Shown: piece by piece, positions 48,453 through 57,389 of the stretch | How the letters are laid out: every line of letters starts with the position of its first letter | How positions within the stretch are numbered: the first letter of the stretch is position 1 | Assembly: GCA_025504975.1 (NCBI GenBank) | Contig: JANUWI010000001.1 | Coordinates: forward strand, 1,674,001 to 1,738,000 | DNA from: Plenodomus lindquistii | Lineage: Eukaryota > Ascomycota > Dothideomycetes > Pleosporales > Leptosphaeriaceae | Length of the DNA stretch: 64,000 nt | Reading direction: 5' to 3' | Notes under the pieces: model-generated | Seen by the model: the letters and a program-made list of their open reading frames with translations, nothing else | The model's database searches: none | What the model was told of the DNA's origin: nothing | Program-made: the position numbers and the translations under genes

Positions 48453-49000
48453 GTTGGGCGGATTTGGAGTCGATGTCCTCAGACAGGATTGTTTAGACTT
48501 GGTCTGAGACTATATACATGTTCCTCGAATGACTTAGGTAAGTCGATGAGTACGCGGCCCATTGCTGTATTTGAAGGTTATCCCCACATTCCTGTGTTTT
48601 ACCAACCTCTCTAGCAACGAAACGTACGAGAAGGATATAGCCGGACGGGAATATGCAATGAAAGAAGCAAAGCCGCGCTGTCATCATTGCTACGGCACTC
48701 CGGTCACTGTGAATATTCGGACGAGACGGATGGTAAGCAGGGCTGTTGCCAAGGGATAGATTGTGTGTCACCATAACCGTCATGGACATACGTAAGTTTC
48801 GCCGGCTTCTCTGGTTGGCGCACTTGAAGATATGGATCTTTTCCAAAGATCATGTCACGAATGTTGACCTTGATCCACGAATCTCGCCACCAGTGCTAAA
48901 GTCAAGCTTCGAGCCATCCGTCAAGTCAATCTCGTGATATTGGACACACCCAAGAGCCTTGGTATAATACATATATAGGAATAGTGGACCCGTATTTCGT
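48453..49000. other. Intergenic region, upstream of the secreted protein gene
   Basis: About 550 bp between two minus-strand genes. Open frames of about 60-115 codons lack domain features. Nothing supported. Confidence 0.5.
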
Positions 49001-49725
49001 TTACGCTGCCGCCGTCTTAGGCTTCTTCGTCCCGTATTTCGACCTCGACGTGATTCTGCTTCCAACACCACCCTGTCCACCTGTCAGTAACCGTCTATCT
49101 ACACTCAGAATGTGTGACCTACCAAATCCAAAGCCCCTCGTACCAAATGGTATTTCACACCAGGACAATCCTGTGCACGTCCACCTCGTACCATGACAAC
49201 CGAATGCTGCTGTACATTGTGTCCTGCCATGTGTTAGCCACCATAACCTCCCGTTACCCAATTCCATCCATACATACCCTCACCAGGAATATACGCCGTA
49301 ATGACCTTCCCTGTACTCAATCTGACCCTTGCGATCTTCCGCTCTCCCGAATTGGGTTTCTTAGGCTTCGTCGTGCCAACCTTCAAACACACGCCCTTGA
49401 GCTCCGGTCTATCTTTCAATTGCGGTGATCGCAGTTTCCGCGCTTTTCGCTCCGCGCGGCCTTGGCGTAAGACCTGGATCAATGTGCATTTGTGCGCTCG
49501 CGATGAGGGCGCTGGGCGGAGAGGGACGGCGAATGAGGCTTTGGGGATTGCGGCGGCGATGGAGGGGAGGGGAAGTCGCAATGTGGGGATTTTGGAGGCG
49601 GAGAAGAGCGATGGCCGTATCAGGCTTCGGAGGAAGGTGAGCGACATGGCTGACGGGCTGGCTGGGCTGGCTGGTGTTGCAACGGCAGGAAAGTTCGTGA
49701 TGCGGCGATTAGGATGACTAAGCAT
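49001..49725 (-). CDS. MRPS12: Mitochondrial ribosomal protein uS12m
   Basis: Decoding-centre protein of the mitochondrial small subunit. Exons 49725-49278, 49223-49123 and 49072-49001 give 206 residues. S12 motifs are LKGVCLKVGTTKPKKPNSGERK, shown here in part as KVGTTKPKKPNSGERK, then ARVRLSTGKVITAYIPGEGHN, VVMVRGGRAQDCPGVKYHLV and SRSKYGTKKPK. The proline-containing decoding loop (KKPNS) is conserved. The N-terminal ~75 residues are basic and hydroxylated, a mitochondrial presequence. Translation may start at 49725 or at the second ATG, 49647 (MSLTFLRSLIRPS), which looks the more typical presequence. For intron 2, the acceptor GGACAG is chosen because it gives ALDLGGVGSR in phase. Confidence 0.93.
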
Positions 49726-50756
49726 GGACTTCGATATCCACGCTTGCCAAGCTTTAACCTCAACACCAACTTAATCAAGTACTCATCAACAACTTCCTGA
49801 CCTTCGCTCTCTATAATGAACTGTTCAGTATCATAGATGGTGGATTTGTGAGCAGCAGTATCGCTTTGCGCCTACGATCCCAAGATGTCCAAGTCCTCGT
49901 GAACGATCTCAAAATTTCAAGCCGAGTATACACGATGCATACTGTACCCCAAATACCTCAAATACTAATGACAGATGATGACTGAAGATCGTTAATTTCT
50001 GCGACTGTGCGGGCCATCGTTCTGGCCATTGTTCGGTACGTGTAACCGAACATCACTGAACAGCATTCCACGCCCGCAAACCTTGACATCCAGCCACTCA
50101 TTACCGCATACATGTCCTCGATTCGAGATATCCCTTGAATCTTCGTAGAAAGTTGTTCAACTTCATCTGTAGCCTCCGAGGATCAGGAGTCGTGGTGTGA
50201 GAGCCATAGCATGAAGTGCATTAAACTGAATGGCAAGGTAACTATTACAATTTAATATACCACCCAATGAATCGAGATCCTCGATCGATGTGGCTTGGCC
50301 AATATCGAACGCGTACACTAATTAGCAATCCTCCCTGCATACCGCGTGCGTTACACAGCCTTCCCTTGGCATTGGAATGGCCCTTCTTACACCACAAACT
50401 CCTCGCCGGCGACACTTCCGCTCCTCACCCTCTTTACCCCCAACTTCTACACCCCTCATCGACCACCGAATACTGGATTATTACCAAAATTTACTGTCGA
50501 ACTAACCTTCTTTAGCTCATGATTACACCTCTCATCGATCAGACCGCTCGCTGAACAGAAGCACCATTCACGTGGTGCCTCGTTCTTGATTTTTTTTTCT
50601 GCTTTTGCACCTCTCTTTTGCTTGATTTTGATTTGCTCTCGACCTTTTTTTTTTTTTGCTTTCCGACCGGATTTATCCTCTCTTTACCGAACGAATCGGT
50701 TCTACATTCTTTAATTGCCTGACCGACCAACCACGACTCAATAAGAATCATTGGCT
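49726..50756. promoter_or_regulatory. Gene-poor upstream region with pyrimidine and poly-T tracts
   Basis: About 1 kb. The last 200 bp before 50757 are strongly CT/T-rich (T9 near 50590, a 14-T tract near 50647-50660), resembling leaders of well-expressed fungal genes. No other gene recognised. Confidence 0.45.
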
Positions 50757-50837
50757 ATGAAAGCCTTACACTATCTCATAGCCGGGGCAGCTCTGCTACC
50801 AGAGCTCGCCGCCCAGCGTTTGACGGTCCATCAGATG
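50757..50837 (+). CDS. Orphan first exon encoding a signal peptide (partial gene)
   Basis: ATG at 50757 opens 27 codons (MKALHYLIAGAALLPELAAQ then RLTVHQM) with n-, h- and c-regions of a signal peptide, ending precisely at a consensus donor GTAAGT (50838). A pyrimidine-rich leader precedes it. I could not find a convincing second exon in the next 2 kb. The nearest CAG acceptor (TCTCAG, about 50877) opens only a low-complexity frame. This may be the surviving 5' end of a truncated secreted-protein gene, or a real gene with exons I failed to recognise. Confidence 0.4.
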
Positions 50838-51496
50838 GTAAGTGGATTTCAGTATGTGTTGGTTGCTCTTGTCTCAGTGCTCAAAACTGTGTTTTTGTGC
50901 TCTTGCTCTTTTTTTTTTTGGAGGGTGTGAGAATGATGGGAAGGAGAAGAGGGATCGGGCGAGGGAGGAGAGGGTTTGGGATGAGTAAGAGAAGACATGT
51001 TGGGATACGAGGAAAGAGGGCGTACAAGAAATTGCGGGAAGAGGCAGGGTCATGTGCAGGAAGGAGTGTGATGAAGAGCTACTTTCGGGATCAGAAAGGA
51101 TGTGACAGGAGGCACGATGGAATCTTTGGAGACACCACGAATATTACGTTTATTCTTATGAGCCTTTTGCGTAGGGAGCCTGTGCAGCACTTTTGCGCGA
51201 TGATTGATGTTTCACAATGCCTGTTCCCGCGGAGAAGTCTCGAACATCGATCCCACCTTCTTCCGCAAACGTGATGACCGAGATTTTATACTGCACGTTT
51301 TGCGCTACTTCTACGACAACCTCCTACCACGGTTGTTGTGAGAGCTCATTTCTGGTCCGAGATGTCACGTTCTCCATGGTACCAACCGAAAACCTGTCAG
51401 ACCGCTTGAACACACGCTATTTAACCGCTTGTGAAGATGAACACACAATCGCAGTCACGACGGACCACTGCAACTTGCCCAGCGAAAGACATAGAG

Positions 51497-51585
51497 GTAA
51501 CGACTGTGATTGTTTGCTAAGTACAAGAAGTTTGTAATGACCGTGATTTTTTGCTAAATACACGAAGTCTGTAATGACTGCAATG
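51497..51585. repeat. 37-bp tandem repeat, 2.4 copies
   Basis: Units begin at 51497, 51534 and 51571 (partial), each with GTAA(C/T)GAC(T/C)G(T/C). Units 1 and 2 share TTTGCTAA and GAAGT. Differences are mostly transitions. Confidence 0.75.
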
Positions 51586-52591
51586 CCACCAAAGTGACCT
51601 TGTTGCTTGGCCTGCTCACTACGTCTCCTGCGGAGATTAGAATGTTAAAGGTATTGACATGTCTCATGCGAACGTACTTGTGCCGTAATGGTAGCCAGGG
51701 ACATCTAGTCTCGCAACGAGATTCTTGGGTGAGAGTGATGTGTGACTTGGCGTAGGAGGATGTGAACCATTTCGGTTGGCCCGACCGTTTTTGGATACTG
51801 GAGCTGTGACTGTCCTTTCAGTATAACGAGCATGGTTCACAGCCAACTCCGCTTTGTTTTGGGCTCAGCGAGGTGTCAGGAGGTTGAATCCCCCAGCTAT
51901 ATGTGTAGGAAATGTCAGTGAATGGCGATTCAAGTCGACAGTCTGTCCTCTACTTACCACTCTTGCCAGACCCGTGGCCAGAAATCTCCCTGACCCTACA
52001 TCTCCTTTTTTTTGGGAAGAAACCCTGTCATACCAGTGATGAGGGCCTCTATTTGCATTTCACTGGACTGCATCCGTATGGTGGACAGATATCCAGGATG
52101 GAAAGCAATTCACCATGATGATAAGCGCCCTGCCTCTCAATCATGAACACCAATCCTCCAGGGTTCACCCATTCCATCAGGGAGTGATCCCAACACCGCT
52201 CTATACTCCAGAAGTTCCACGTAACGTAAGTGCAATGTTTGAGAACAAACCTGACAAACATTATGCGCAAGTGACAAAACAATTGTCTTATCACCCACAA
52301 CACCAGTAGCCACAAAAGCCGGTGGTTCGGTGTTGAGAAACTTCTGGAAGATCAAGGAAAACGCCACAACGCCGAGAAAAGAGATTCGTGAATCGTTAAG
52401 CCTGAAAAGACTGCCCCTCTTGGAAGCGCACGACCTAAGCGCGACTTCTAGAACTGACAGAGGATCAGGGTATGCGGGACCAGTCCTTGGCCTACCATGG
52501 ACATCGTGCACAGGCTGCTCCAACTTCCATCATTCCTTCAAACTCTGACCCACACTAGGTGGGTATGCACGCAAATCAAAGAAAAAAGAAG

Positions 52592-52836
52592 GAAAAATCA
52601 TCACAACCTCCGGCTCTGGCTCCTCACGCTAGGTTGGGCGAAGCCACGTGGGAAGTTTGGGCCGCTGTGAGGACCTCAAGGTCATTCGTAATCCAGACCT
52701 TGAAGCGGAAGGCTTAAGCAAAGGTCAAAGAAATTAAAATGATAGAAAGGAAACCAGTCATCGAAACAATACAAAAGAAAAAATCATCGAAACCTCCAGC
52801 TCTGGCTCCTCACGCTAGGGCGGGCGAAGCCACGTG
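52592..52836. repeat. Pair of ~60-bp direct repeats
   Basis: Copies at 52592-52650 and 52777-52836. They share GCTCTGGCTCCTCACGCTAG and GGGCGAAGCCACGTG, with about five mismatches and one length difference, spaced 185 bp start to start. Both end in the palindrome CACGTG. They sit just past the 3' end of C2H2 paralogue 3. Confidence 0.8.
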
Positions 52837-52955
52837 AGGAGCTCGTGTCTTTTACACGAGAATAACATGTCGTTGCATGAAGCAAGACACATTCCAACCC
52901 TCCCACAATCACGGTGGCGGCACTCATGGCGGGCTGCGATATTGAGCGTTCAATC

Positions 52956-53627
52956 TCATCGATATATGGTAGGATGTTGATCTGGTTCGGCCAACAACCT
53001 ACCATGTTTGGCGATCTTGTGTCTTGTTAGGTTCTTTTTCTGTGCTACACTCTTGTTGCATCCTGGAAAGTCGCAGTGGTATCTCAAAAGTCGATGCTTG
53101 GTCTTTGCGTGGTCGCGTAAGTTCTTCCGGTGGTCGTAACCTTTTGAGCATTCCTCACAGATGAACTTCTTCGACAGCGTCAGTGGCGCCGCAGAGGGCT
53201 GAAGAAGTTCAAGCGAGACCACGTGGTGAGTCTCTGGGAGAGGCAAAGGCTCGATCGTCCTTTTTGGGTGCTGTGTCTCAATGGGCTCTAGGCCTGAGAT
53301 TTCCAAATCATGGCAGACATGGGGACTGGCCTGCTTTGATATGTTGGTACCAGGAGAAGAGTCGTACGACCAGCTGGGCCCGGTGCCAGTGCTGTTGGGG
53401 GAGACATTTTGATTCGAGTAAGAGTTATAGTCGTGTAGCTGAGAAGCGTTCTTTGTAGCAATAGGTGACATGGGGATACCAACATCGCCTATGTGTTCCA
53501 AGTCGGTCGATAAGGTTGAGATGTCAATAGCGTCGAGACCCAGGTTGCTCAATTCCAGCTGTTCCGCTGTGAACCATGCGTCTGGAAACTGATGAATGGA
53601 CCACTGAGTTTGAGGTTGGGAGAGCCA
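52956..53627 (-). CDS. C2H2 zinc-finger protein, paralogue 3
   Basis: Probable DNA-binding regulator with an S/T/N-rich central region and two C-terminal fingers: CEECSKGY...HAKTKH and CDFPGC...HKIAKH. Helices HRKNLRDH and QKKNLTRHK closely match HPKNLREH and QKKNLSRHK of paralogue 1. The N-terminal WFTAEQLELSNLGLDA also matches paralogue 1. The frame is open upstream to an acceptor CTCTCAG (exon from 53627), preceded by a plausible intron (GTACGT donor near 53689, CTTAAC branch). I found no ATG in a matching first exon. The first internal ATG is at 53471 (MSPIATK), which would drop the conserved N-terminal motif, so the 5' end is unresolved. Confidence 0.65.
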   Translation of the reverse strand, partial: WLSQPQTQWSIHQFPDAWFTAEQLELSNLGLDAIDISTLSTDLEHIGDVGIPMSPIATKNASQLHDYNSYSNQNVSPNSTGTGPSWSYDSSPGTNISKQASPHVCHDLEISGLEPIETQHPKRTIEPLPLPETHHVVSLELLQPSAAPLTLSKKFICEECSKGYDHRKNLRDHAKTKHRLLRYHCDFPGCNKSVAQKKNLTRHKIAKHGRLLAEPDQHPTIYR

Positions 53628-53669
53628 CTGAGAGTAGTGGGGGCCTCAGTCGGTTAAGTATGCGGGCGG

Positions 53670-54421
53670 GGGTCTCACTTCGTGCACGTACGCCTAGGTT
53701 CGTCCTCCAGGAGGCCTCAGGCACCCACTAGCATGGGAGTACATGCGGTTGCAAAGCCTCAGTCATCGCGCGCCAATCAAAGCAGTCGGCGCACTGGACA
53801 AGCGACTGAGACCCCCTCACCGAACCAATCATGAGAGAAATGCCTGATCCTCGTGGTGATACAAGGGGGCACAGGCGTGGCTTGGTCGCGGGGTGGGTAT
53901 AGTTGCAGGAGTATGCAGCTGTAGCATCAAGCCCCGTTTTCAATTGCAGGCCTGCTTCTTCGTGGAGACCGTCCTCCAAGTTAAGGGACCTACCAGTATG
54001 GTGGAAGTGCTGTCTCACAAGAAACTGGAAAGAACCAGGGATATCCGTACCATCGCTGCACTAGCCAGTCGTGAAGCTGAAGGGTCTCAATGCGATCTTT
54101 ACGGCTGCCGGGCTGTGCTCGAGCATAATACGTGTAAGGCGTTCGGCTACCGTCATGATTGGACGAGCTCCGCATGACGTTAAACCACTTCCTCCACCGA
54201 ACAGGGTCATCGTTGATGACCAAGTTCCAAGCGAGAACTGAGACCCCCTTGGCAGGTGCGGCTCTGCTTTTACAGTCAAACCAAGTACGGTCTTGTGCCA
54301 AGCGCTGTATGGTATACTGCCACGAAGATCTCACTGATTTCTGCGGCGAAAGTGAGACCCTCCGCTATGTTGTGCTCCAAATGAGAAGAAGGGGTCTCAA
54401 TCTCGAAGAGAAATGAGACCC
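53670..54421. promoter_or_regulatory. Shared promoter module 3, seven TGAGACCC octamers
   Basis: Exact octamers (either orientation) at 53670, 53807, 54082, 54239, 54353, 54392 and 54414, with CCAATCA at 53773 and 53825. CTGGACAAG at 53794 lies four bases before an octamer, as in module 2. The array fills the space between C2H2 paralogue 3 (-) and the small gene at 54589 (+), so it may serve both. TATAAG near 54462 lies before the plus-strand gene. Confidence 0.62.
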
Positions 54422-54588
54422 TCTCGTGATATACTCTTCCGTAGAAGGAGAAGTTTGCTCTGGGTATAAGAGTTTAGAGCGATCACCTTGTGTTCGAGAT
54501 TGTTGCCATCTTGACCATCAATCGCATCAGATTCGCTTTACCTCAGCAGCTTTCATTCAGTCTTCCTACGTTGATTCGCCCGGTCGCC

Positions 54589-54889
54589 ATGTGTAACAAC
54601 TCGAGTAGCCGCGAAGCTGTCGAAATTGCAACCTTCCTTTCCATGACAGCGCGAGGTATGTCAACCCAAGCGCTAATGCGTGCTTGGAGTCATCGTGCTG
54701 ACTGAGAATCAAGTCAGTAGTTCTCCGATGCCACAGAACCCGTGGTGCGTCCCTACAGGTAGTTATCAACGGCCTGACGGTACTAAAGTCACCGTTGTGA
54801 GCTCGCAACAGCTCACAACCCGTACGGCGCAGACATCGAGTACCAGGACCGTGGCGGGAAGCAACGAGACAACAAAGCACAAGCTCTGA
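54589..54889 (+). CDS. Small S/T-rich protein, divergent from C2H2 paralogue 3
   Basis: Not recognised. Exons 54589-54655 and 54714-54889 (58-nt intron, GTATGT donor, GCTGAC branch, AAG acceptor) give 80 residues. The protein is hydrophilic, serine/threonine-rich, with a central PMPQNPWCVPTGSYQRPDG and a threonine-rich tail ending TTKHKL. No signal peptide or membrane helix. A TATA-like element about 125 bp upstream and the octamer array suggest a real promoter. Short length leaves the coding status uncertain. Confidence 0.5.
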
Positions 54890-55239
54890 GGTGCTGGATA
54901 GTTTAAGTCAACTCGGAAACAATATGTACAAGATATGAACATACCTTATACTGCTCGTTTCAATGTCGATGCGTGTTGATGGAGTGAGGGATGTTGTTGT
55001 TCGCCAGGGTCCTACGCATCTCTAAGCCAGTAGCATGTGCTAGTCCCAAAAGCGACTAGTGCGTGGAACAGCGCAGTGTACACCAGGGAGCTCCACCCCT
55101 CCACCTTTCCACCAACTTGTGGAGCCTCACGTGAGTGGTGGCTTTTCAGAAGTTGACGTGTACTGTGCTGTCCCAACTATCAAGTTTCTCCCAAGTTCTG
55201 GTATCAGCATCCAAAAGACTCATCAACGCAGCATCAATC
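54890..55239. other. Upstream region of the GH2 gene
   Basis: 350 bp. An in-frame ATG at or after 55135 would add up to 35 residues to the GH2 protein, but those residues are not typical of the family. No site recognised. Confidence 0.45.
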
Positions 55240-57303
55240 ATGCCCGAATACCCACGGCCCGACTTCGTTCGTGAGAATCTCACTTGGCAATCTCTCGATG
55301 GCACATGGTCGTTTCTTTTTGACGATAACGATGTCGGATTGACAGAAGGCTGGTACCGGAAGGGCGTCCCAGATGAGATCACCGTAGACTCTTCCACTAC
55401 CGACAGCGGTGACGATACGGTTGCACACAGCATCACTGCCAAGATTGCTGCTGGGACTCAAGAACTCTTACAAGGCAATCAGTTCAAGTCAGTTAGCACG
55501 GTGAACAACAAAAGGGATATCCAAGTCCCATATGTCTTTCAATGCCCGGCTTCTGGCATCAATGTGCAAGGCGTGCACGAAGTGCTCTGGTACGAAAGAG
55601 ACATTGAAGATCCACGGACGGAGAGCAGCAACACTCTTGATCATCGTGTAGTCTTGCGTTTCGGAGCCGTAGACTACGAAGCCAAAGTCTGGGTTGGCGG
55701 GCACTTTTTTGGGGGTCACCGAGGCGGTCATACCCCTTTCGACATTGACATTACCGATGCATTCGTCGATGCAAAGACGCAGAGGCTGACTGTCAGAGTA
55801 TTCGACTCAGCACACGATTTGACTCAGCCGAGAGGAAAACAGTACTGGAAGGCTCAACCGGAGAGCATCTTCTACACACCCAGCGGCGGTATCTGGCAGA
55901 GTGTGTGGCTCGAAGCCGTACCTCATGTTAGCATCGGAGATTCGAGTGCTGGTACACTCCTTCGCAGCAACGACATCGAAGAAGGACGACTTCACGCCGA
56001 AGTCGTAGTCCTTAACCGTCCAGCCGGCCACAGATACAGCGTAGAACTTGAGCTCAGTCTGGCAGGCCAACTAGTCAGCACCGAACGAGTCGACCTACCA
56101 CGCGACTCCAACACCGCGATCCTCACCCTCAGCACACGACTCTCCTCCACTCAAAAAGCCCAAATCCAGGAAACCCTCACAAACATCCCCTTATCCACCT
56201 CCCCAACCTTCTGGCACCCCAACAACACCGCCCTCTGGACCCCCGAACACCCCACCCTCTACAACCTAACTATCCGGCTCTTCTCCCCCACCAACCCGAC
56301 CCCGCTCGACACAATCCACACCCAAACCGGCATGCGCTCCCTCTCCTGGACGCACAACACCATCCGCCTCAACAACCGCCCCTACTTCCAGGCCCTCTTC
56401 CTCGACCAAGGCTACTGGCCCTCAACCTTCATGACACCGCCCTCCACCGCCGCCCTAGTCACCGACATCCACCTCGCCAAAGCAATGGGCTTCAACGGGT
56501 GCCGCAAGCACCAAAAGCTCGAGGACCCACGCTTCCTACACGCCGCCAACACCACGGGTTTCCTCGTCTGGAGCGAAATGGCAAACGCCTACGCCTTCAG
56601 CTCGACATACATGTCGCGCTTTGACCAGGAATGGCGCGAAGCTGTGCTGCGGGATCGCAACCACGCGTGCGTTGTTGCGTGGACGCCTGTGAATGAAAGT
56701 TGGGCGTATACGGATCTGGCGCGGAGTAAGAGACAAAGAGACCATATTCGCAGTTTGTATTACGCGACTAAGGCGCTGGACCAGACGAGGCCCGTTAATG
56801 ATAATTGTGGCTGGGAACATGTGAAGAGTGATTTGACCACGTTTCATGATTATAGTGATGGGGATGCGTTGACGGAGACGTGTAAGACTGTGGAGGGGAT
56901 ACTGGGATTGAAGGCGGGAAGGAGTATGTTTGTTGTGCCGACGGAGGAGGGGGAGGAAGGATCAAGACATAGGGATGGGGCACCGATTATTTGCACGGAG
57001 TTTGGGGGCGTGAATATTGCGAGGGAGACGGTGAGTAGTGCGACGCCGGAGGGGGATAGAGATTGGGGGTATACGACTGCGACGGATCCGAATGATTTGC
57101 TCAAGCGCATTGAGAAGATGATGAATGGGATTGTGGATGGGGGGCATATCTCAGGGTTTGTGTATACGCAGCTCACGGATATTGAGCAAGAGGTTAACGG
57201 GCTGTATACACCGGACCGCAAGCCAAAGCTAGATGTGGAAAAGGTTCGGGAGATTGTTGAACGGGTCAAAAGGAAGTTTGCGGAGTTGCATATGCATGAG
57301 TAG
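55240..57303 (+). CDS. Glycoside hydrolase family 2 (beta-galactosidase/glucuronidase-like)
   Basis: Retaining exo-glycosidase fold, single exon, 687 residues. Start at 55240 gives MPEYPRPDFVRENLTWQSLDG, the usual GH2 opening (first residues only counted here). The sugar-binding domain includes VWVGGHFFGGHRGGHTPFD. The TIM barrel carries the acid/base glutamate in AWTPVNESW and the nucleophile glutamate in ICTEFGGVN. No signal peptide is present, so an intracellular enzyme is likely. Substrate is undefined: GH2 covers galactosides, glucuronides, mannosides and others. The coding strand is C-rich to about 56640 and abruptly G-rich after. It is tail-to-tail with MLH1 (86 bp). Confidence 0.9.
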   Translation: MPEYPRPDFVRENLTWQSLDGTWSFLFDDNDVGLTEGWYRKGVPDEITVDSSTTDSGDDTVAHSITAKIAAGTQELLQGNQFKSVSTVNNKRDIQVPYVFQCPASGINVQGVHEVLWYERDIEDPRTESSNTLDHRVVLRFGAVDYEAKVWVGGHFFGGHRGGHTPFDIDITDAFVDAKTQRLTVRVFDSAHDLTQPRGKQYWKAQPESIFYTPSGGIWQSVWLEAVPHVSIGDSSAGTLLRSNDIEEGRLHAEVVVLNRPAGHRYSVELELSLAGQLVSTERVDLPRDSNTAILTLSTRLSSTQKAQIQETLTNIPLSTSPTFWHPNNTALWTPEHPTLYNLTIRLFSPTNPTPLDTIHTQTGMRSLSWTHNTIRLNNRPYFQALFLDQGYWPSTFMTPPSTAALVTDIHLAKAMGFNGCRKHQKLEDPRFLHAANTTGFLVWSEMANAYAFSSTYMSRFDQEWREAVLRDRNHACVVAWTPVNESWAYTDLARSKRQRDHIRSLYYATKALDQTRPVNDNCGWEHVKSDLTTFHDYSDGDALTETCKTVEGILGLKAGRSMFVVPTEEGEEGSRHRDGAPIICTEFGGVNIARETVSSATPEGDRDWGYTTATDPNDLLKRIEKMMNGIVDGGHISGFVYTQLTDIEQEVNGLYTPDRKPKLDVEKVREIVERVKRKFAELHMHE

Positions 57304-57389
57304 ACGTTTAATTTTCGTTGTACGTCATTGTATGTATCGTGGGTATATAGTCTACATGGGTCGTAGAAACAGTGACGTGGGGATATCCG

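Larger units (their letters stand above)
50838..52955. other. Gene-poor, repeat-containing stretch
   Basis: About 2.1 kb with purine-rich DNA (50930-51120), a 37-bp tandem repeat and a 60-bp direct repeat (listed separately). Open frames at 51217-51537 and 52137-52523 have no recognisable domain. Near 51240-51345 a plus-strand frame reads FFRKRDDRDFILHVLRYFYD before a stop, protein-like but unassigned. Confidence 0.45.

Noticed and set aside
52137..52523. 128-codon minus-strand frame
   Set aside because: No recognisable domain; lies in repeat-containing DNA and lacks conserved features.
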